This document shows, piece by piece, positions 32,988 to 40,879 of a DNA stretch of 64,000 nt. Position 1 is the stretch's first letter. Every line of letters begins with the position of its first letter. Location of the stretch: positions 124,001 through 188,000 of the forward strand of contig CAKZLK010000016.1 of the NCBI GenBank assembly GCA_937125455.1. The letters run 5' to 3'. The notes beneath the pieces were generated by a model. It worked only from the letters and a program-made list of their open reading frames with translations. It did not search any database and was not told where the DNA came from. A program made the translations under genes and the position numbers. The DNA is from an uncultured Aequorivita sp. (GTDB taxonomy: Bacteria; Bacteroidota; Bacteroidia; Flavobacteriales; Flavobacteriaceae).

Positions 32988-34133
32988 ATGCAAAAAATTG
33001 TATTCCTATTAACTCTTCTCTGTGTTTTCGGTTCCTGCAAAAACAATGATACCAGTTCAAAAACTGAAAAAAACGACAGCAATAAAAAAGGCTTTTTAGA
33101 AATTAAATACGCAAAAGGTTTTGAAGTTAAAGCTTTTGAAGGATACAAAACCATCACTTTAAAAAATCCTTGGCCAGGGACTGACAAAACATATACGTAC
33201 GCATTGGTTGAAAAAGGAATTTCGCTTCCAAATCCTAAAACTTATGATGCTGTAGTTGAAATTCCTGTAAAAAGAATTGTTGCAACTTCTACAACCCACA
33301 TTCCTTCCTTAGAAATGTTAAATGAAACTGAAGCGTTGGTAGGGTTTCCTAGCCTAGATTATATTTCTTCAAAAAAAACACGTGAAAAAATTGATGCAGG
33401 AAAAATAATAGAGCTTGGCAAAAACGAAGATATAAATACCGAAATACTTATAGATCTAGCGCCCGATGTAGTAATTGGCTTTGCCGTAGATGGAAATAAT
33501 TCAACTTTTGCCACAATACAAAAAACGGGGATTCCTGTACTTTATAATTCGGACTGGACAGAAAACTCGCCTTTGGGAAAAGCGGAATGGATCAAATTTT
33601 TTGGCGTCCTCTTTAACAAAGAGAAGGAAGCTGATAGCATTTTTAAAACCATTGAAACTGAATATCTTTCTGTAAAAAAAGTTGCCTCCAAAGCTAAAAG
33701 CACGCCAACAGTTATTAGTGGAGCCATGTATAAAGATGTTTGGTATATGCCCCAGGGCGACAGTTGGGGGGCACAATTTATTGCTGATGCCAATGGCAAT
33801 TATCTTTGGAAAAATTCAAAAGGAACCGGTAGTTTGTATTTAAATTTGGAATCCGTTCTCGATAAAGGCCACAATGCTGAATTTTGGATTGGTCCCGGCC
33901 AATTTACAAGTTTGTCCGATATGGAAAACGCCAGTCATGCATATACAGAATTTATGGCTTTTAAAGCGGGAAATGTGTATTCATATAGCATGAAAAAAGG
34001 TGCCGACGGCGGAGTAATCTACTATGAATTAGCTCCCAATCGCCCAGATTTAGTTTTAAAAGACCTTATAAAAATTTTACATCCAGAACTGTTGCCAAAG
34101 CATGAGCTTTACTTTTTTGATAAATTGAAATAA
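32988..34133 (+). CDS. btuF: ABC transporter substrate-binding lipoprotein for cobalamin (BtuF-like)
   Basis: The protein has 381 residues from the ATG at 32988; a TTG two codons earlier is less likely. It has a lipobox (LLCVFGSC, Cys15), followed by a periplasmic-binding domain of the helical-backbone metal-receptor type (PF01497). The N-lobe contains PVKRIVATSTTHIPSLEMLNETEALVGFPSLDYISS and ILIDLAPDVVIGFAVDG; a long connecting helix and the C-lobe follow. This family binds corrinoids or ferric siderophores. The next two genes overlap it as permease and ATPase, and the divergent operon is B12-riboswitch controlled, so cobalamin is the probable ligand. Confidence 0.85.
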   Translation: MQKIVFLLTLLCVFGSCKNNDTSSKTEKNDSNKKGFLEIKYAKGFEVKAFEGYKTITLKNPWPGTDKTYTYALVEKGISLPNPKTYDAVVEIPVKRIVATSTTHIPSLEMLNETEALVGFPSLDYISSKKTREKIDAGKIIELGKNEDINTEILIDLAPDVVIGFAVDGNNSTFATIQKTGIPVLYNSDWTENSPLGKAEWIKFFGVLFNKEKEADSIFKTIETEYLSVKKVASKAKSTPTVISGAMYKDVWYMPQGDSWGAQFIADANGNYLWKNSKGTGSLYLNLESVLDKGHNAEFWIGPGQFTSLSDMENASHAYTEFMAFKAGNVYSYSMKKGADGGVIYYELAPNRPDLVLKDLIKILHPELLPKHELYFFDKLK

Positions 34134-35164
34134 TGCAAACCAAACAAACATATCGGGTTCATCATGCTGTACTTTTTATTGTGCTTGTTGCAGCTTTTTT
34201 GACAAACTTGAGCATGGGTTCTGTTTCCATTCCGTTAAAGGATATTTTTAGTGCTTTTATAGGAAACGGTGCATCAAAAGAAACTTGGCAATATATTTTG
34301 ATAGACTATAGATTACCCAAAGCAATAACCGCAATGCTTGCTGGTGGCGGATTAGCAGTCTCAGGGATGTTGATGCAAACCCTCTTTAGAAATCCACTAG
34401 CGGGACCTTTTGTTTTGGGCCTAAGCAGTGGTGCAAGTCTAGGTGTGGCCATTTTAATTTTGGGAGCAAGTGCTTTTGGAGGTTTTTTTGGAATAATTTT
34501 ATTGAGTCAATGGAGTTTGGTAATAGCTTCAGCATTGGGGAGTTTTTTAGTGCTATTGGCTGTTTTGGCAGTAACATATCGAATAAAGGACACGATGGCA
34601 ATCTTGATTATCGGATTAATGTTTGGTAGCGTTACGACTGCTGTGGTATCGGTTTTGTCATATTTTAGCAATGCGGAACAACTACAACAATACATTTTTT
34701 GGTCCTTCGGAAGCTTAGGAAACCAATCTTGGCAAGGCGTTTTAATTTTAAGTATGTGCATTTTGGTTGGTTTAGCTTTAAGTATTTTTAGCAGCAAATC
34801 ATTAAACGCACTACTATTAGGTGAAAATTATGCTAAAAGCATGGGGCTCCATATAAAAAGGACCACTTTTATAATAATTCTAGCCACCAGTATTCTTGCA
34901 GGAAGCATTACAGCTTTTGTGGGGCCAATCGCTTTTATAGGTTTGGCGGTGCCACATTTGGTCCGACAGTTTTATAAAACTTCCGACCATATGGTTTTGC
35001 TACCCGCTGTATTGCTTTGTGGCTGTTTGTTGATGCTAATCTGTGACACTGTCGCGCAATTACCTTTTAGTGAATTTACATTGCCCATAAATGCAATTAC
35101 TTCGTTAATTGGCGCTCCTGTTGTAATTTGGCTTTTAGTGCGTAAACGAAAACTTTTCTTTTAA
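34133..35164 (+). CDS. btuC: FecCD-family ABC transporter permease (BtuC-like)
   Basis: This 343-residue inner-membrane permease has about ten helices. Family motifs are DYRLPKAITAMLAGGGLAVSGMLMQTLFRNPLAGPFVLGLSSGASLG in the N-terminal half and GSITAFVGPIAFIGLAVPHLVRQFYKTSDH in the C-terminal half; the latter is the coupling-helix region that contacts the ATPase. Its start codon overlaps the stop of btuF (TAATG) and its stop overlaps the start of btuD in the same way. It translocates the ligand delivered by the BtuF-like protein. Confidence 0.92.
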   Translation: MQTKQTYRVHHAVLFIVLVAAFLTNLSMGSVSIPLKDIFSAFIGNGASKETWQYILIDYRLPKAITAMLAGGGLAVSGMLMQTLFRNPLAGPFVLGLSSGASLGVAILILGASAFGGFFGIILLSQWSLVIASALGSFLVLLAVLAVTYRIKDTMAILIIGLMFGSVTTAVVSVLSYFSNAEQLQQYIFWSFGSLGNQSWQGVLILSMCILVGLALSIFSSKSLNALLLGENYAKSMGLHIKRTTFIIILATSILAGSITAFVGPIAFIGLAVPHLVRQFYKTSDHMVLLPAVLLCGCLLMLICDTVAQLPFSEFTLPINAITSLIGAPVVIWLLVRKRKLFF

Positions 35165-35958
35165 TGGTTATAGAAGAAAAAAATATAATTTTGAAAGCAA
35201 GGAATCTTGCGATTGGTTATTCGGACAAGAAAATTAATTCAACCATTGCCAAAGAAATTAATTTTGCCATTTTAAAAGGAGAGCTGGTTGGGCTTGTGGG
35301 CGCAAACGGAATAGGAAAATCAACGCTTTTGCGAACGTTGACAGGGATGCAAAATGCTTTGAGTGGTGATATTTTTTTAAATGAAAAAAAGCTAAAAGAA
35401 TATTCTTCGTTTCAGCTCGCAACACATTTGAGTGTGGTTTTAACAGAAGCACCAGCATCTAAAAACCTTTCGGTTGTGGAAATGGTTTCCTTAGGAAGAC
35501 AGCCCTATACCAATTGGCTTGGCACCCTTTCCAAAACAGACAAAACAGCAATAGATTTTGCTATGGAAGCCACTGAAACAGAGATTCTTGCGAATCGTAA
35601 ATGTTTTGAACTAAGTGATGGCCAGATGCAGCGTGTTGCCATAGCAAGAGCTTTGGCTCAGGATACGCCAATTATAATTCTGGACGAACCTACAACCCAC
35701 TTGGATATTTACCACCGTGCCTATATTTTAAAATTACTGAAGAAACTAGCTTCGGAAACGCAAAAAACTATTCTTTTTTCAACACACGAAATAGATTTGG
35801 CTATTCAGCTTACCGACAAGATGTTGGTAATGGCACAAAACGAAATTTATTTTGATGATCCCTGTAAATTGATCGAAGCTGGAAGATTTGACACACTTTT
35901 TCCCAAAGAAACTATCGATTTTGACGGAAGTACTGGTCGGTTTACCATTCGGAAATAA
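35164..35958 (+). CDS. btuD: ABC transporter ATP-binding protein (BtuD-like)
   Basis: This 264-residue ATPase of the iron-chelate/cobalamin importer family has a Walker A at about residues 43-51 (GANGIGKST), an ABC signature LSDGQMQRVAIARAL, a Walker B IIILDEPTTHLD and a switch His in FSTHE. The LSDGQ form is usual for this FecE/BtuD subfamily. It is the third gene of an operon with one-base overlaps throughout and powers the importer. Confidence 0.92.
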   Translation: MVIEEKNIILKARNLAIGYSDKKINSTIAKEINFAILKGELVGLVGANGIGKSTLLRTLTGMQNALSGDIFLNEKKLKEYSSFQLATHLSVVLTEAPASKNLSVVEMVSLGRQPYTNWLGTLSKTDKTAIDFAMEATETEILANRKCFELSDGQMQRVAIARALAQDTPIIILDEPTTHLDIYHRAYILKLLKKLASETQKTILFSTHEIDLAIQLTDKMLVMAQNEIYFDDPCKLIEAGRFDTLFPKETIDFDGSTGRFTIRK

Positions 35959-35984
35959 GTATATTTACTTTAAAATTTATTGTA

Positions 35985-37313
35985 ATGAACGAAACTTTTT
36001 TATTCCTTTTACTTGCCGCTATTAGTATATTAATTGGAGCATTTATTGGCAATCTTTTTGCCCGTTTGAAAAACAAAACAGAAACAAGCAAACTGGAAGA
36101 ACGCCTCCAAAATACTTTGTTGCAGGAAGAAAAGCTTAATGAAAGATTAGACATTTTAACATCAGAAAAAGATGGTTTGCAAAAAGAAAAAGAGCAAATA
36201 AACATGCAACTTTCAAAGCAAAGCGCTGAATACAATGCGCTATATGCTGAGCTTGAGAAGGAAAAAGAACGTTTTCAAAATTTTGAAAAGGACTTCAAAG
36301 ATAAATTTGAAAACCTGGCCAATAAAATTTTGATTGACAAAACAGAAATGTTTACCGATTCCAACAAAAAGAATATTGAAAGCATATTAAAACCTTTGAA
36401 TGAAAAAATTAAGGAATTTGAAGAAAAGGTTGGAAAAAACAATGTAGATTTTATTAGAACACATGCTGAATTAGGCAAGCAGCTCCAGTTTTTGAATGAA
36501 CAAAATATTAAAATAAGTCAAGAAGCAGATAACCTAACCAAAGCACTAAAAGGCGATTCCAAAATTCAAGGAAATTGGGGCGAAATGATTCTGTCCAGGG
36601 TTTTGGAAGAATCTGGCTTGGAAAAAGGAAGAGAATATACCATACAGGACAGTCACGAAAATCCTGATGGCGGTAGGCTGCAAACAGACGTTATCATCCA
36701 TTTGCCGGATGGAAAAAAAATGATCATTGACAGTAAGGTCTCATTAACGGATTTTGAAAGATATGTTTCGGAAGAAAATGAAGATCTTAAAAGAAAATAT
36801 CTAAAAGACCATATTGATTCCATTAAACGCCACATTGTTACTTTAAGTGAAAAGAAATATTATCACGCCATAAACGAAAGTCCAGATACCATTTTTATGT
36901 TCGTTCCTATTGAACCGGCATTTGCAATAGCAGTAGCAAACCAGAAAAATCTGTATCAAGAAGCTTTTAAGAGGAAAGTTATGATTGTAACCCCATCAAC
37001 ACTTTTGGCAGCATTACGCTTGGTCGAAAATCTTTGGGAAAACGACAACCAGAAGAAAAATACACTTGAAATAGCAACTGAAGCTGGAAGACTATATGAT
37101 TCTTTTGTAGGACTTTTAGATGAACTAAACAAAATAAGAAAGCAATTGGGAACTGTTCAAGGTTCTTTTGATAATGCCTTAATAAAGTTGGAAGGAAAAG
37201 GCAACCTAGTAAGAAGAGTAGAAAAACTTCGAAAATTAGGCGCTATTACTAGCAAAACCATCGACCAAAGACTATTGAAAAATAGTGAAGAAAATAACGA
37301 ATTAAAGAATTGA
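35985..37313 (+). CDS. rmuC: RmuC-family DNA recombination protein
   Basis: This 442-residue protein has an N-terminal membrane span (about residues 4-26, LFLLLAAISILIGAFIGNLF), a long coiled coil (about 30-130, rich in E, K, L and Q) and the RmuC nuclease-like domain. Recognisable in that domain are QGNWGEMILSRVLEESGLEKGREY, DVIIHLPDGKKMIIDSKVSLTDFERY and MFVPIEPAFAIAVA. RmuC limits rearrangements at inverted repeats, and the PD-(D/E)xK-like fold suggests nuclease activity. It starts 26 bases after btuD but is functionally unrelated to it. Confidence 0.92.
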   Translation: MNETFLFLLLAAISILIGAFIGNLFARLKNKTETSKLEERLQNTLLQEEKLNERLDILTSEKDGLQKEKEQINMQLSKQSAEYNALYAELEKEKERFQNFEKDFKDKFENLANKILIDKTEMFTDSNKKNIESILKPLNEKIKEFEEKVGKNNVDFIRTHAELGKQLQFLNEQNIKISQEADNLTKALKGDSKIQGNWGEMILSRVLEESGLEKGREYTIQDSHENPDGGRLQTDVIIHLPDGKKMIIDSKVSLTDFERYVSEENEDLKRKYLKDHIDSIKRHIVTLSEKKYYHAINESPDTIFMFVPIEPAFAIAVANQKNLYQEAFKRKVMIVTPSTLLAALRLVENLWENDNQKKNTLEIATEAGRLYDSFVGLLDELNKIRKQLGTVQGSFDNALIKLEGKGNLVRRVEKLRKLGAITSKTIDQRLLKNSEENNELKN

Positions 37314-37369
37314 GAGGTTCAATCTTTTTTTCTATTTTGCATTCCTTAACTTTTAAAAACCCCAAATTC

Positions 37370-38584
37370 ATGAAATTAAAATTACTTGTCATAACCATCT
37401 TATTATCAGGATTAAATGTTTTTTCGCAAACTAATTTTGTGACTGGTTATATTATTAAAACCAATGGTACTAAAGTAGACTGCTTAATAAAAAATGAAGA
37501 CTGGAAAGGAAGTCCGGAAACATTTGACTACAAACTTGAGGAAAATGGTGAAATAAAAACAGGAACATTAAAAAATGTCATAGAATTTGGCGCACCGCAA
37601 TCCTTTAAATATGTAAAAGCTACAGTAGCAATAGATCAATCTAGCGATAATGTAAATGATCTAACAGATGTTCGCAATCCTATAATGGTAGAGGAAACGC
37701 TTTTTCTAAAAACTTTAATAGAAGGAAAAGCTTCACTTTATTATACCGAAAGAGAAAACACATCACGCTATTTTTATAAAGTTGACGATGGTAAAATAGA
37801 ACAGCTCATTTATAAAAGATATATGTCCACTGTGACAAAAATGGGCAAAAACGAACGCTATAAGCAGCAACTTAGCACAGATCTAAACTGTAGTAAATTA
37901 AACGAAAATAACTTTGAGGATCTTCAGTACAAAAAAAACAGTTTGGCTAATTTAATTACGAAATACAATAATTGTGAAAATTCTGAAGCTTTTGTTTTCA
38001 ATAAGAATACCCAAAAGGCGAAATTTAATTTAAGCATTCGTCCTGGCGTTACTTTTTCTTCACTTTCAATTAGAAAAGACAATAAGGACAAAATAGATTT
38101 TGATAATAAAACAGGTTTTAGAATTGGTCTGGAAGCAGAGTATATTTTACCTTTTAATAATGGAAAATGGTCGGTTTTTATCGAACCAACCTATCATAAC
38201 TATAAAGCTGAAAAAGAATTTACATACGTTGATTTTAATACATTTCAAAAAACAACTTTAATAACTGCTGAATACAATTCTATTGAGCTTCCCATTGGTG
38301 GCCGCCATTATATGTTCCTAAATAAAGGTGCAGCATTTTTTGTAGATGCTGCGGTATTAATAGACGTAGCCATGTTGGATTCTAAAATTGATTCAAGCAA
38401 TGAAGGTGCGTATGATCTTGAAGTTAATGCTGATGTAGGTATTGCATTTGGTGCAGGTTTTAGGTTTAAAAATAAATACAGTATAGAAGCCATATACCAT
38501 ACTTCACGTAATATTTTAAATTATGATACCGTATCTTCCGCCTACGATTCATTTGCTTTAATTGCGGGGTATAATTTTCTATAA
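37370..38584 (+). CDS. Predicted outer-membrane beta-barrel protein, tandem paralogue 1
   Basis: The protein has 404 residues from the ATG at 37370; upstream in-frame codons reach back to the rmuC stop but do not look coding. It has a signal peptide (MKLKLLVITILLSGLNVFSQ). Residues 25-210 form a soluble domain shared with the next gene (TNGTKVDCLI, DQSSD, EGKASLYYTE, QLIYKRYM, NERYKQQLS). Residues 225-404 form a barrel (SIRPGVTFSSLS, SVFIEPTYHNY, IELPIGGRHYMF) ending in the aromatic C-terminus AGYNFL. No family function is recognised. Confidence 0.75.
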   Translation: MKLKLLVITILLSGLNVFSQTNFVTGYIIKTNGTKVDCLIKNEDWKGSPETFDYKLEENGEIKTGTLKNVIEFGAPQSFKYVKATVAIDQSSDNVNDLTDVRNPIMVEETLFLKTLIEGKASLYYTERENTSRYFYKVDDGKIEQLIYKRYMSTVTKMGKNERYKQQLSTDLNCSKLNENNFEDLQYKKNSLANLITKYNNCENSEAFVFNKNTQKAKFNLSIRPGVTFSSLSIRKDNKDKIDFDNKTGFRIGLEAEYILPFNNGKWSVFIEPTYHNYKAEKEFTYVDFNTFQKTTLITAEYNSIELPIGGRHYMFLNKGAAFFVDAAVLIDVAMLDSKIDSSNEGAYDLEVNADVGIAFGAGFRFKNKYSIEAIYHTSRNILNYDTVSSAYDSFALIAGYNFL

Positions 38585-38594
38585 AAAAAATAAA

Positions 38595-39803
38595 ATGAAT
38601 CTCAGATTTCTCGTAATAACTTTTTTTTTATCTTTTTCAGCTATTTCCCAAAGCGACTTCAAAAGTGGCTATTTTGTTAAAAATGATGGAACCAAAGTAG
38701 AATGTTTGGTACAAGCATTAGATTGGGCTAAAAATCCTGTTACTTTTCGTTACAAAATGGCTGCAAATGCCGATATAGAAACGGGAACGATAGAAAATGT
38801 GAAAGAGTTCGGAATTGGTATAAGCACAAAATATATAAGAGCTACTGTAAATACTGATCAATCCAGCGATGTAGTATCAAATCTTACTTATGACAGAAAC
38901 CCGGAATTCCAAGAAGAAGTTATTTTTTTACAAGTCCTTCTAGAAGGAAAGGCATCATTATTTTTTACTTCGAGGGGAACAAGAAATAAATTTTATTTTA
39001 ATTTTAATGATGGCGAAACAAAACAACTAATCTATAAACGCTATTTAATTTCCCCTTCCAAAATAGGTACAAATGAACGTTACAAGCAACAATTAGCTAC
39101 AACATTAATTTGTGAAAAACTTAGTGAAGAAAATTTTGAAAACCTTGAATACAAAACCAAGGAACTGATCAATATTTTTGAAACTTATAATTCATGCAAA
39201 GGCTCTGATTTTATTCCTTTTGATAAAATTGAGAAACAAGAAATCGAAAAAGAAAGATCTAAGTTTAAAGGGAAATTAAACCTTAGTATCCGTCCAGGAG
39301 TAACGTTTTCAAAATATTATACCAATACAGATATTCAAAGGGAAGATTTTGAAAATAAAACTGGTTATAGAATTGGTTTGGAGATTGAATATCTCTTTCC
39401 AACAAAAAAACACAATTGGGCCATTTTTATTGAACCAAGTTACCGCAATTATGAATCACAAAAAGAAGTGCGTTATGTTGATTTTAATACCATTCAAAAA
39501 TACACCACGATTACCGTAAAAAAGAACTCTTTGGATATAATTACTGGGCCACGATATTATTTTTATTTAGACGAAAAATCCTCAATTTTTATTGACGTTT
39601 CATTGTTGATAGATACAAATATAAATTCTGAAGAGACTTCCAGTGTTGATCTTGGTTATTACAGGGATATGAGTATTGACTTAGGAAATTCCTTTGGACT
39701 GGGTTATCGATACAACGAAAAGTTGAGCCTACAATTCCGCTATAATAATTATGGATCAACTTTCAGCTCTTCGTCAATCGTTCTGGGTTATAACTTTCTA
39801 TAA
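38595..39803 (+). CDS. Predicted outer-membrane beta-barrel protein, tandem paralogue 2
   Basis: The protein has 402 residues from the ATG at 38595, 10 bases after its paralogue. It has the same architecture: a signal peptide (MNLRFLVITFFLSFSAISQ), a domain with NDGTKVECLV, TDQSSD, LLEGKASLFFTSR, QLIYKRYL and NERYKQQLA, then a barrel (SIRPGVTFSKYY, AIFIEPSYRNYESQ, DIITGPRYYFY) ending LGYNFL. Many invariant blocks but low overall similarity point to an old tandem duplication. The two genes form one unit; function unknown. Confidence 0.75.
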   Translation: MNLRFLVITFFLSFSAISQSDFKSGYFVKNDGTKVECLVQALDWAKNPVTFRYKMAANADIETGTIENVKEFGIGISTKYIRATVNTDQSSDVVSNLTYDRNPEFQEEVIFLQVLLEGKASLFFTSRGTRNKFYFNFNDGETKQLIYKRYLISPSKIGTNERYKQQLATTLICEKLSEENFENLEYKTKELINIFETYNSCKGSDFIPFDKIEKQEIEKERSKFKGKLNLSIRPGVTFSKYYTNTDIQREDFENKTGYRIGLEIEYLFPTKKHNWAIFIEPSYRNYESQKEVRYVDFNTIQKYTTITVKKNSLDIITGPRYYFYLDEKSSIFIDVSLLIDTNINSEETSSVDLGYYRDMSIDLGNSFGLGYRYNEKLSLQFRYNNYGSTFSSSSIVLGYNFL

Positions 39804-39834
39804 AAACTAAAAATAATTTACTTATTTTTAGTGA

Positions 39835-40203
39835 ATGAAAAAAGTCCTCTTCATTATTCTTGGAAGCCTTTTGGCGCTATACCTTCTCTATTTCGCTTTT
39901 GTTTACTTTGTTCCCTATAGCGAAGGAACTCGTGCTGGTGAGCTCATAAAATTTAGCCACCGCGGAGTGGTAATTAAAACTTGGGAAGGTGAGATAAGCC
40001 AAGGAATTAGTGGCGCCCAGATTTTTTCATTCTCAGTCCTGGACCAAGACAAAGAAGTGATTGAGAAACTAAAAGAATATCAAGGCAGTTATGTAAAGGT
40101 CAACTATATAGAACGCTTTGCAACGTTTGCAATTTGGGGCGACACAAAATATTTCATCACTGGAGTGGAACAAGAAAAATCTCCTCATTTTAATCGAGAT
40201 TAA
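39835..40203 (+). CDS. Small membrane-anchored conserved protein
   Basis: This 122-residue protein has one N-terminal span (residues 3-25, KVLFIILGSLLALYLLYFAFVYF) and an extracytoplasmic domain of about 95 residues that looks all-beta (GVVIKTWEGEISQG, IFSFSVLDQDKEV, GSYVKVNYIERFATFAIWGDTKYFITGV). The pattern is common in flavobacteria. The name 6-phosphogluconate dehydrogenase that such proteins sometimes carry does not fit a 122-residue membrane protein without a Rossmann fold. The end of the gene forms the left arm of the terminator that follows. Confidence 0.7.
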   Translation: MKKVLFIILGSLLALYLLYFAFVYFVPYSEGTRAGELIKFSHRGVVIKTWEGEISQGISGAQIFSFSVLDQDKEVIEKLKEYQGSYVKVNYIERFATFAIWGDTKYFITGVEQEKSPHFNRD

Positions 40204-40222
40204 AAGGGGGAGATTTTTCTTG
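40171..40222. terminator. Long bidirectional hairpin terminator overlapping a coding end
   Basis: A perfect 14-base stem (40171-40184 / 40209-40222, CAAGAAAAATCTCC / GGAGATTTTTCTTG) has an inner stem (40188-40195 / 40198-40205). Ts follow on the plus strand. Confidence 0.75.
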
Positions 40223-40223
40223 T

Positions 40224-40802
40224 TTATTTTTTCGCAATCTTTAAAGTAGTTTGCATACTACCCGAAACAACTTTCACAAAATACAGGCCGCTATTCAGCC
40301 TACTCATATCAACTTGAGTCAAATTACCTACCCCTTTTCCTTGAGAAACGAGTGTACCCAAAACATTATAAATCTGGTAACTGTCAATTTTAAATATGGA
40401 AGAGATAGTCAAGTCATTTTTTACCGGATTGGGATAGAAGTTCAAGTTTTTCACAAACTTATCTTCTGTTGAAAGTTTTCCCACTACGGTAACTTTTCCA
40501 TGCATTGAAGGATCGGAGTCATTTTGATATTCTGTTACCCCAGTTTTGGAAAAAGTAAATGTAAACTCGCTATTTGCGCCTTTAAGCATGCCACTGTCAA
40601 AATACTCACTTCCGTTTGCAAAGCTTGTAACGCTTTTTTGAGAGCTATCACTCCAAGTCCAAAGAACCGTATCCCCTACTTCTATGGTAGGACTAGCAAC
40701 AGACTCATTAATTCCTTGCCCCCAAGCAATTTCAAAAACATTCTGTGCACTAAGAATGTTCATTGTAAGAAAGCAAAAGAACAAAGTAATTTTTTTCATC
40801 AA
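40224..40802 (-). CDS. T9SS-exported protein with degenerate cupredoxin-like domain
   Basis: The protein has 192 residues. A signal peptide (to LSAQ, residue 19) is followed by a plastocyanin-like beta domain (residues 20-107: IEVGDTVLWTWSDSSQKSVTSF ... EFTFTFSKTGVTEYQNDSDPSMHGKVTVVG). A type IX secretion sorting domain of about 70 residues closes it (KNLNFYPNPVKNDLTISSI ... GLYFVKVVSGSMQTTLKIAKK). The blue-copper ligands expected at WxxxxxHxVT and YxCxxH are absent (Lys and Gln/Asn/Asp instead), so copper binding is unlikely. The protein should cross the outer membrane through the Por machinery and be attached or released. Confidence 0.85.
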   Translation of the reverse strand: MMKKITLFFCFLTMNILSAQNVFEIAWGQGINESVASPTIEVGDTVLWTWSDSSQKSVTSFANGSEYFDSGMLKGANSEFTFTFSKTGVTEYQNDSDPSMHGKVTVVGKLSTEDKFVKNLNFYPNPVKNDLTISSIFKIDSYQIYNVLGTLVSQGKGVGNLTQVDMSRLNSGLYFVKVVSGSMQTTLKIAKK

Positions 40803-40879
40803 TGAAATATTAAGTAGGTTATTAATCTAATTTACGAAAAAAAAACAACAAAGATTTCCGCAAAAATAAAAACATCTAA

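Noticed and set aside
37310-37369. Upstream in-frame codons of the first barrel paralogue
   Set aside because: They overlap the rmuC stop and precede a clear signal peptide starting at 37370.
39835-40203. 6-phosphogluconate dehydrogenase name for the 122-residue gene
   Set aside because: It is a small single-span protein with no Rossmann fold or catalytic motif of that enzyme.
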